Under the pieces are notes generated by a model that made no database searches, was not told the DNA's origin, and worked only from the letters and a program-made list of their open reading frames with translations. From NCBI GenBank assembly GCA_003584705.1, contig AP018536.1, positions 3,906,001-3,970,000 of the forward strand: a DNA stretch of 64,000 bases. Direction: 5' to 3'. Made by a program: the position numbers and the translations under genes. The DNA is from Lachnospiraceae bacterium GAM79. GTDB lineage: Bacteria > Bacillota > Clostridia > Lachnospirales > Lachnospiraceae. Shown here piece after piece: positions 38,230 through 47,000 of this stretch. The number at the start of each line of letters is the position of its first letter. The first letter of the stretch is position 1.

Positions 38230-39453
38230 TTATGATAAATTAATATCCTTCTTACCCAAAAGAAAATCAACAATATTGATATGTGCAATTCCATTTCTTG
38301 AATAATCAAATCTATCTAATGAAAACACATATTTCGGTGATGCATCACTAATTGGCTTAAAAGCACCAAACTCTCTTTCAATCGTTTCCTTGCCAGCCAA
38401 ATAATATGCCACCTGAATAAAACATTTCTTTCTTCCATTTATTGCAACAAAATCAATTTCACCCTTATATGTTTTTCCTGTAAAGACTTCATAATCTCTT
38501 GCTTTTAGCTCGTTATAAATTATATTTTCAAGAAAAAAGGTATCCTCAAAATTTACTAAGTTTGTATTTATCATGCGAAAACCAGTATCTACCGCATATT
38601 GCTTCTCTATATACGACATTGCCTGTTTTCCTACAATATTAAATCTTTTTACACGATCAATTAGACAAGCCTTTTCCATTTTATCAAGATATCTGTATAT
38701 CGTCTTTTTATCCAAAGTATCTGCATTTTGATGTATAAAATAGTTCTCTATATTTTTACTGGAAAATTCCTTTCCTGCATTTGCCATAATATATGTTGCT
38801 ACTCTTTCAAAGTTTTGTCTATTAACCTTTGATCTGTCAGTAATAATATCCTTATCTAAGATACCTTCATATGTCTGCTCCAAATATCTCTTAATATCAC
38901 TTTCTTTTGTAAACGAAAAACGCAAAGGGAAGCCACCCCAATTGATATAATCAATCATAAACTCATCCGGAGATATATTTCTTCCTATAGCTGTAGCATA
39001 TTCGTAGCTTTCGGCAAAGGAAAATGGCATTATTCTAAATTCAACACATCTTCCAACCAACAATGTTGCCATCTTGCCGGATAGCAATTTCGAATTACTT
39101 CCAGTAATAAAAATTGAGCAATTTAATGTTGCCCGAAAGGAAGCTAAAACCTTTTCAAAGCTCCTGACATGCTGAATCTCATCTAAAAAAATCAAGTATT
39201 TGTCATGATCCTTGATTTGCTCATTCACATAGGAATTAAGTTTTTCTGCAGTTCTTATTTTTTCAAATTGCAAATCTTCAAAATTAATGGTAATAATATG
39301 CGCTCTATCAAACCCATTTTCAATAAATTCTTCTTTAATCTGCTCTAACAATATAGATTTTCCACATCTTCTAACACCTGTCAGAACCTTAATTAAATCC
39401 ACATCATAAAATGGTCTTATTTTGCTTAGATATCTTTCACGCTTTATATACAT
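38230..39453 (-). CDS. AAA_14-DUF4143 ATP-binding protein, copy 2
   Basis: The protein has 407 aa and is markedly AT-rich. Walker A is GVRRCGKSILLEQI near residue 26, Walker B LIFLDEIQH, the sensor ITGSNSKLLSGKMATLLVGRCVEFRIMPFSFAESYEYA, and the C-terminal DUF4143 element VFTGKTYKGEIDFVAINGRKKCFIQVAYYL holds a nuclease-like E-x-D-x-V core. The start has GGAGATGATGTT ahead. It is paralogous to the 36741-37937 gene but far enough in sequence to be a separate acquisition rather than a tandem duplication. Nearly identical palindromes bracket it. Confidence 0.85.
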   Translation of the reverse strand: MYIKRERYLSKIRPFYDVDLIKVLTGVRRCGKSILLEQIKEEFIENGFDRAHIITINFEDLQFEKIRTAEKLNSYVNEQIKDHDKYLIFLDEIQHVRSFEKVLASFRATLNCSIFITGSNSKLLSGKMATLLVGRCVEFRIMPFSFAESYEYATAIGRNISPDEFMIDYINWGGFPLRFSFTKESDIKRYLEQTYEGILDKDIITDRSKVNRQNFERVATYIMANAGKEFSSKNIENYFIHQNADTLDKKTIYRYLDKMEKACLIDRVKRFNIVGKQAMSYIEKQYAVDTGFRMINTNLVNFEDTFFLENIIYNELKARDYEVFTGKTYKGEIDFVAINGRKKCFIQVAYYLAGKETIEREFGAFKPISDASPKYVFSLDRFDYSRNGIAHINIVDFLLGKKDINLS

Positions 39454-39487
39454 AACATCATCTCCAAATCAAAATATATATTTATTA

Positions 39488-39522
39488 TGCCACAAATCAA
39501 GATTTTTTCAAGATTTGTGGCA
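39488..39522. repeat. Palindrome flanking the second AAA_14 gene, upstream copy
   Basis: TGCCACAAATC pairs perfectly with GATTTGTGGCA around an AAGATTTTTTCAA centre. It is located 35 bases upstream of the gene start, where a self-regulating operator would lie. Confidence 0.65.
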
Positions 39523-39532
39523 CATATTTAGA

Positions 39533-39596
39533 AAATTTCCATTTCAATTTCTACCACTTTTTCATCCGTAACTCGTTCGTCTGTTTTTTTCTGCCA
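39533..39596 (-). pseudogene. Relic of a ParB-like gene start, copy 1
   Basis: An ATG with GGAGAGAATGCCT upstream begins MAEK. After a slip in an A7 run the frame reads KTDERVTDEKVVEIEMEIF and stops. It is homologous to the start at 55839 (MAEKVDQMDPDEKIVEIAIE). The relic lies about 90 bases from the tRNA-like module, as does its partner at 55.8 kb, within a few hundred bases. Confidence 0.45.
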
Positions 39597-39680
39597 TAGG
39601 CATTCTCTCCTTTTCCCTGAACTCACTCGCGTTACACGCTCGTTGTCGCGGCATTCGGTGCTCGTAAGCACCTATAAATA

Positions 39681-40075
39681 AAAAAAAGCAACAATGAATT
39701 GTGGTCATCATTGTTGCAAAATTTGACTGTTCCCAGGGGGAATCGAACCCTCAACTAGTGCTTAGGAGCTCGAGTCCACACTGGGAACAACGATTATTTT
39801 AAGTAAATATGAGTCAAGGAAAGCCTTGATTTTCCTGACTATTTTGTAAATCTCTGTCAAAATAAGAAAACGGAAAATCACCTGAGAAAAATGGTTTTCG
39901 CTGTCAAATCGCTGACATTGTCACCCTGAGGGTTCAGCCATTCCGTTCCAATGATTTTTTCATAAATATGGCTACCATTCCATCTGTAGCAGTAATGATA
40001 ACACTGTTTTCTTATTAGATTATCTATATTATAGCGTGTAGAGCAAGGGATGTCGATGTTTTTTGATCAAATTAT
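39681..40075 (-). repeat. Reading frame/tRNA-like/terminator module, copy 1 (divergent)
   Basis: On the minus strand the module has three parts. A frame encoding TRYNIDNLIRKQCYHY, NGSHIYE and GTEWLNPQGDNV comes first, at about 40060-39890. A 60-nt tRNA-like fold follows at 39729-39788, and an intrinsic terminator with a T8 run follows at 39681-39717. Differences from the other two copies in the frame include length changes of three bases, which suggests past selection on the encoded peptide. This is the most divergent of the three copies (others at 56114-56510 and 61950-62340). Confidence 0.65.
39729..39788 (-). ncRNA. tRNA-like RNA without D-arm, copy 1
   Basis: The minus strand starts GTTCCCAG and ends CTGGGAAC, an 8-bp acceptor-like stem. 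It contains the tRNA-Arg(CCU)-like loop CTCCTAAG and a canonical T-loop, GGGTTCGATTCCC. There is no room for a D-arm in 60 nt, so it is not a standard tRNA gene. It may be a tRNA-derived attachment site or a tRNA-like structure. Confidence 0.5.
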
Positions 40076-40100
40076 TTTGGCAACCTATTAAATGTAGGGA

Positions 40101-40145
40101 CAGCAAAAACCACGGCTGCTCTGTACGGGGCGGCCGCCGTTTTCC
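40101..40145 (-). terminator. Probable terminator after the sortase gene
   Basis: ACGGC at 40112-40116 and GCCGT at 40136-40140, with more GC pairs inside, form a GC-rich hairpin. On the minus strand it is followed by GGTTTTTGC. It marks the left edge of the second GC-rich block. Confidence 0.5.
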
Positions 40146-40213
40146 CTATATCATACGCTGCTTTTCAGTACCGCAAGGATGGGTGTCCTGTTATCGTCGT
40201 ATTCTGATTTCTT

Positions 40214-41038
40214 TTAGGGCATTTCAGGACTATCCACAAGGGATACGCTGAACTCCTGTGCGGTTGCGCCCTCCGGCAGCAGCTTTGCCATGACCACCAG
40301 CCGCTGATTACCGCTGTTGGCCTTGTCATACTTCCGGCAGCAGGTGGAGAGGGTCAGAACAGTATCTTCCTCGGAGAAAGTCACGCCATCAAAGTCAAGC
40401 CAGTTTTTCCGCGCAATCGTCTCAAAGAAGCTGGTCAGATCATCTCCCGTGGGATCAGGCTCAATATAGTCAAAGCCAATATCCGTGACGAACAGCGCGG
40501 TGATCTGGAAAATCATGTCCTCACCATCCACAGAGAGATAGATATACGGATGCTCCTTTACAAAGTCTACGTCCATATAACGGTAGAGCTTGGTGAACCG
40601 CACACCGTCCGGGTCGCAGTTGCTGGCGGAGTGGCCGAAAATGGTGGTGTTTTTGTCCAGCTTATCCCTGCCGCCGATTTTGTTTTCACAATGGGCATAA
40701 TAGCAGCCCCACATGGCGTACTCACCGTTTTCATCCAGCTTTAGGTAATAGCCGTTGTCCTCCGCCTGCATCACAGGGTCGTCCACCTCCGCACCTGGGA
40801 TATACAGCCATGCCACGGTGTCGGGATTCTTCGCTCTGGCTTCCGCCAACTCTGTCTGCCTGTCCACCGAGGGGATAACTTCGCCCGCGAGAGGCGCTGA
40901 TGGCTGAGGCGCAGATGTGCCGGGAATGTCGATAGGCTCTGTCTCTCTCTGATAGCAGCCCCTGACTGCCGTGGTCATAGCAACGAGAAGGACAACTATG
41001 CAGATGATCGGACGAATGATTCTTGTGATTCTTTTCAT
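40214..41038 (-). CDS. srtB: Class B sortase
   Basis: The protein has 274 aa from the ATG at 41038 (AAGGAG eight bases upstream). An N-terminal membrane helix (PIICIVVLLVAMTTAV) is followed by the sortase barrel: WLYIPGAEVDDPVMQ, YYLKLDENGEY, the catalytic His in TIFGHSASN, the Cys in LTLSTCC and the Arg in NQRLVVMAKLL. It joins surface proteins with NPQTN-like signals to the wall or to pili. It follows the giant surface gene by 46 bases on the same strand. That protein contains an NPQTG near its end but no membrane tail, so the substrate is uncertain. The gene lies in the GC-rich block. Confidence 0.9.
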   Translation of the reverse strand: MKRITRIIRPIICIVVLLVAMTTAVRGCYQRETEPIDIPGTSAPQPSAPLAGEVIPSVDRQTELAEARAKNPDTVAWLYIPGAEVDDPVMQAEDNGYYLKLDENGEYAMWGCYYAHCENKIGGRDKLDKNTTIFGHSASNCDPDGVRFTKLYRYMDVDFVKEHPYIYLSVDGEDMIFQITALFVTDIGFDYIEPDPTGDDLTSFFETIARKNWLDFDGVTFSEEDTVLTLSTCCRKYDKANSGNQRLVVMAKLLPEGATAQEFSVSLVDSPEMP

Positions 41039-41084
41039 AATGCTATCTCCTTGCCGCGCTTGGATAGCGGCGCAGCTCAAAATG

Positions 41085-44000
41085 TCATTGATTTGTTTCT
41101 TGTAGCGAAAAGAGAACAGCCCAATCCACAGCGTCCTCATAATAGCTGCCGGTGGCTACATCCACAAACACGCCGGTCTGAGGGTTGCCGTTGGCTTTCA
41201 TAAAGATAACCTCGATGGTATGGGTTCTGCTGACATTCTCAAAGGTGTAGGACTTCGCCGCGCCAATGCTCTTGCCGTCAATCTTGACGTTGGCGACAGC
41301 ATAGCCCTTATCCGGAGTGATGGTGAAGGTCTGATCTCTGCCCTCACGGACGCTGACATTGCCGGAGGGAGAAATGGAGCCGCCAGCCCCGGCAGTTGCC
41401 TTGATGGTGTAGTAGCTGTAGCCGCTTCCGCCGCCACTGCCGCTTCCGCCTTCATTGCCGCCTGTGCCGCTATTGCCTTCATTGCCGCCTGTGCCGCTAT
41501 TGCGCAGAATCGTCAGCGTGTAGGTTTTAGCACCGATTCTCACGACAATGTCGGTTGTGCCGCTGTTGGGGATGGCAACGGTTGCGCTGCCGCCGGTGGA
41601 CAGAGCCTGTCCGTTGATGTTCACGGGCTCGCCGTTTCCAGACACCGCTGTGACTAGCGTAGATGTTGCTCCGCTATCATTTTGCAGCGTATAGGTATAG
41701 TTTGTTCCGTTGGCGGTAAAATCGCCGAGCCCCACTGCCAGACCTTCAAAGGTCAGAAGGTCTTTACCGGGCACTGCGGCTCGCACCACTACGCGGGTGC
41801 CAAGCCGGGAGAAGGTGACGGTTTCTGTCTGGAAGGTTTCCCCGGAGATGGCACCGCCAATACTGGTCTTTTTCGTTTCCAGAACGGTCCCGGCAGCATC
41901 CAGCAGCGTGGCCACCAGCTCTGCGCCAGTCTGAGACTGCAGGCAGTTGTTGCGCAGGGTAATGGCGGCGGTGCTGTGACCGTTGCCGTCGTTCCCCTGT
42001 GTCACATCCATCGTCAGCTGCTCTCCGGTGCGAGCCAGTGCGCCGGTCATATGGACGCTGGCCTCGCTGTCACTGCCGTTATACTCCGGCAGGCGCTGAT
42101 TGCTTCCCGTTCCACCGACCTTGCCTTCCGCCCACGCCTCGGCGTACAGATAGGTACCCACATTGGGGATCTCGGTTTTGCCAATGAATGTCATATACTC
42201 ACCCAGATCATAGGTCAGATCCAGTGTAAAGGTTCCCTGATCAATGCGGGCGAGGACGCTGTCTTCGGAAATGGTGATTTCATTACCGTTAACCGATACG
42301 CCGTTTGTGGTGCAGGCTACCTCTGCAGGTTCGGTATGCAGATCATCCGCATAGAACGCAAGCTTCACCTCGCGGCTCTTTCCGCCGGCCAGCGCGGCGG
42401 CAGCGGAATTATAGAGGGTCATGCGCACCGTGCGCTTGCCGGCGCTCTCCGCAATCACTTCCATTTGTGAGATTCCAATGTCGGGATAATCCAGATACAC
42501 TGTGCCGTTTTCGTGGATGCCGCCGGCGGCGGTGATGGTATAGCCCGGGTCGGTCACGCGGTCCTTCACATGGTGCCAGACGGTAAGGGTGGTGCTTTCA
42601 TTGGGCAGCAGTTTTTCCGTAAGGGTAGCGGTTTCCCCGCTGCCAAGGCTGACCGTTAGGTTTGTCACATCGTTCAGCCCGGTGTTGCGGATGGTAAAGT
42701 GAATGGGTGTCAGGCTGTTCAACGCCAGCGTTGCATAATCCACACCGATCTGTTCCACTGCCACCGCATCGGTGACAAAATCAGAAGTAGCGGTATAGAG
42801 GATCGTTTCCTCACCCGGAACGGTCACGCCGCCGATTACCTGCGGGTTTTCATCGTCATACCGGGTGGCCTGAATGGCGGCCTGCACCTGATTGGTGCCG
42901 CTGACATAGGCATCAAAGTGGTCAGCCAGCGTGCGATCCGGCAGCTCTGCCAGTTCCAATGGTGCGGACAGAGTGTAGGTATTTGTGGCATAGCGCAGCT
43001 TGGCCGCCTTCAAAATGCCGTGATCTACCGCGCCGTTGGCGTTATTGACAGTCTCATTCCAGACGATGGTAAGATCATTGCGGCTGCGATGATCCCCGCT
43101 GAGGGAAGCGAAGCGGAAGTCTCCGCCCACGACGGCGTTGCCGCTGCTGGTCAGGGTCGACAGAGAGCCGGGGAAACTGTTGGACATGGTGCCGCTGCCG
43201 TCCACAGCCAACAGCTGAATATCGCTGCTGCCGTCTCGGACACTGTGCCAACCGATGACAAATCGGTCATCCCCGCTGCCGAAGTTGGCTGCAACGACCT
43301 GGGGGTTTTCGTCAAGATTGCTGTCACAGGTCGCCAACATGGCTGTACCGGGAGTTCCGTCAGCAGCCACGGTACAATAGGCGATCTCGTAGGCGGAGGT
43401 ATCTCCGGTTCCGCTGCGGTCCAGCGAGTAAACCGCCATAGCGGTTCCGTCGGGCAGCATGGCCGCCTGCAGTGCCTTCACGCTGCCAGTAGCACCGTTA
43501 TAAAGCATTTTTGCCTTGCTCCAGGTGCCGTTAGTGCTGTCATAGCAACTGTACATGATACAATCTCTGGTCGTGAAGTTCAGCAGGTTGTTGCTGCCCT
43601 GCGTACCGGGATCGGGGGTGTAGACGTTGCGCCAGAACACGATGGCTTTGCCGTCGCCGCCCACTGCCGTGGCTGGGGCCAGATCCGGCGTGCCGTCGTT
43701 GGTTAGGCGGGTGGATGTCCAGGTTGAGCCGTTACAGACGGACACTACGATCTCCGTGCTGTTCATCAGCAGGTTTTGCTCTTCCAATGTCACGGCATCA
43801 CCGGCATTTTTACCCGGCAGGTCGGTGCCCATGCGAACCCAAGCCGCCGCCGCAAAGCTGCCAGTGCCGGACAAAGAAACGCTCGTGTCGCCGTAGCCGG
43901 GGAACCCTGTGGGAGCGTCAATTTCACTGGAGGGAGTATAGACGCCGCCATTGAGGGTGGAAAAATGCGCCCGGCTGTCGTAAATACTGCTGCTGTTGCC

Positions 44001-47000
44001 GTCGTTGATGTAGGTCAATACCTTCCCGTCATCGCTGAGCTGTGGATAGGATGTGGGGTTGGCATTGGTCTGGATGTTTTCCAGCCCACTGGTGGAGTTC
44101 AGAGAGAACAGCATCATCCGCTGCTGGGGCTGGCCCCAGGTACGGGCATATTGCTCCAGATAGTCCCGGCTTTGGAGCGTTGCACTGCCAGAAGCCACCT
44201 GCATTCCGCTCTGGGCCGCTGCCATCCGCAGCGAAGCAAGGCTCAGCCCACTGGTGGCGCTATTCCAGTAGTCGTCGATTGTTTTCCAGTCATTAAAAGT
44301 CCTGGTGGCTCCAAGGGTTCCGGAGGCGATCACCGCCTCGTAGGAGATAAACAGGAAGGTTGCCACAAATTTGATTCCCACTTCGCTTTGGATCCCCAGA
44401 GCCTGACCATTGATCTGGCGCTTTGTCTCGTCGGCAAGATAGGTGCGGGAAAGGAACTTATTCTGACTGTCCACATCCAAATTGCCGAATAGGCCGATCT
44501 TCAGCGCCACGACCGAATAGTCAAAGCCAATACCGCCAAACGCGTGGACATAGGCGTTGATACGCAGCGTGGTCAAAAAGTCATTCACTGCCGTGGCCGT
44601 GGGATCGCTCCAGGCAAGCTCTGTACCCTCGCCCTGCCGGCCGTAGCGCACTGCGGTACGGAAATCCAGCTGAATGGCACCACCCAGCTCAAAGGTTGCT
44701 GTCAACGGCACAGGACCAGCCATGGCGTTCACGCTGAAGGAGAAGCCCACACCAACGCCGGTGGTAAATCCGCCGCCTACGGTGAAAACCTCCCACTCCT
44801 TCTTTTCGGTGTTATAGCGGATTTCCGCTTCGTAAAAGCCCTCCAACTGCAAGTTGAGATCCGTGCTGGTGACATTGTCGGCTATGGAGTTGGTTTTGTA
44901 GTCCCCCTTGGGATCATAGGTGCCCTGGGCCATCTGGCTCAGATCCCCGGTCCCGGGCACACCCACTTCCAGGTTCTGCGTCAGCACATTCGCACCCAAC
45001 GCCACGCCGTCCTCGGAATAGTCCATGTCCTCCATCTCCAGCGTATTGTACCCGGCCCAAATCATGGCACGGAACACGGAGGGATCTTCGCTGGGGGTGA
45101 TAATCATTTTGAACACGGAAGTGTCCACCGGACCGCTCAGATCATCCAGCCGTCCGGTCAGCACCTTGAGAATGTTACTATCGCCCACTCCGCCAAAGTC
45201 GACTTGATTCACTCCACTGGAGGATCCCATCGTCGCCAGAATACCGGTGACGCGGTCATCCTCTGTCACCTTGGGCACTCGGGTCAGATCAACGACCCGG
45301 AAGGGCATTATTTTCTCCTGTAGCAGGCTGCCGTTCAGGCGCAGCTGCGTTTTTATACCCACATCCTTGCCGTCAGCGATCCATCCAGAGGTAGTCATGG
45401 TGGTCTCGGTGAGAGTCAGATCGTTTTCCGCTACGGGGATGGATGAGAAGGGATACTGCTTGGTACTGCTGCTCTGGGCGGCAGGAATAACGCCGTATTC
45501 GTCCGCCAGCTTGAGACTGTAATTCCGCGCGTTGGCAATCTTCTCGCCCCAGAGGAACATGGTGGTGTGCAGTCTTGCTGTTTTAAAGCTGCTGTTAGGT
45601 CCAATCTTCCCAGTCGAGCTGCGGACATCCACCTTCTGACCGTTGGCAAGACCGTAATCAACACTTTGCGCCACAATGAAGGGTTTGTTTTCCTCCCCCG
45701 CCGGCACGCGCTCCAGAGAGACAACGCCCTCTGCGGTGCGCATTACATCGTCCACGCCCAGCTTGCCGTTGACGGTCAGCAGCAGCGGATAGTACTTGTC
45801 GCCGTCAATTGCGCTGATCTCCAGAATGTACTCCAGCTGATCCATAGCGGAAAGCGCCGTGGTGTTGCTCTCGCCCTTTTCGGCCGACCAGAACTGGGTG
45901 GAATCCAGATAGACGGTTATATTTCCCGCCGCATCCGTGGTATAGGTGTCGCCGGTGATGCCGCTGACAAGTGCTCCTGCCCTGGAGCCCAGCAGAGCTG
46001 TCTGGCAGTAGCCTCCGTTTTTATAAACGCCGCCACGAACGGTCACCGTCTTGTTCGCCAGCGGATCGCCGCCCGGCGTGATGAGCGTCACAGATGCCCG
46101 GGCAACTCGCCGAAGGCTGAAGGTATTCAAGGGATAAAGCTGCAGTTTTGTGGCATCCCGCTCGCCGGAACGCAAATTTTCTTTATAGATGGTGCCCAGA
46201 TAAATATCCGCGCCGGAGCCGGACCGCAGAGACACCTCACTGGCGATTCCGTTGGGTTCGTAAAGCGCCAGCACGCCTTCACTGTTGGTCGTGACCGTTT
46301 TGGGCACACCTTTGCCGTCGGTGTATTGCAGCGTAGTTTCCGCTGCAGGCGTCAGCTGGAAGAGATAGAACTTATTTTGCAGCGTTTTCGCTGTCACCTG
46401 TACGGCGGCATTCATGCCCGTGGCGGCATGGGTAGCCGTGACGGTTGCGGTGCCGTTGGCCAAGCCGGACAGCGCCATTTTGGTTTCGGGAAGGTAGGAA
46501 TCAAAGGAGAAGTTTCTGATGTCCTCATACAGTCCGCCCTGCTTGTAGTTGACGGAAATGGCATTGTTGTTGCTGGAGAGCCACCGGATGCCGTCTTTAA
46601 AGGAGTTCCATCCGTACTCGTCATAGTTGATGCCTATGTACTCGATCAGCCCCAACTCCTGGCGCAGCTGCAAAATTTCAGCTGTAACGGTGGGCAGGCT
46701 GCCGCTGACCTTGGAGGTATTGTCCATGGTCAGCTTAGAAATCGTTTCTCCTTTGTCGTTCTGCACCTTCAGTGCGTCGGCATCGTAGACATACAGGGGG
46801 AAGGAGTCGGTGCTGGGAGATTCCTCACCAGGATTCTCCACGCTCAAAACCACTTGATAGGTATCCTTCAGATTGCCGGCTTTCACACTCTGTAATGACA
46901 GGGAGACGCTCCCGGAGGTGCCGGATAGGCGCTCACTGTCCACCACTTTGGTGGTGTTGTCCTCTGTGACCCGGGTGATGGTCAGCGTGGGCTGCAAAGG

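Noticed and set aside
39729-39788. A genuine tRNA-Arg gene
   Set aside because: The T-arm and acceptor-like stem are present but the sequence is only 60 nt and has no D-arm, and the three copies differ in the anticodon-like arm. It is kept as a tRNA-like RNA.
41140-41190. NPQTG as a working class B sorting signal
   Set aside because: No hydrophobic helix and basic tail follow; the next residues are the start of an SLH repeat. It is noted as a resemblance only.
45567-46895. Plus-strand frame of 442 codons inside the second giant surface gene
   Set aside because: GC-rich DNA gives many long antisense frames. This one lacks a start signal and lies wholly under a gene with a signal peptide and coherent repeats.
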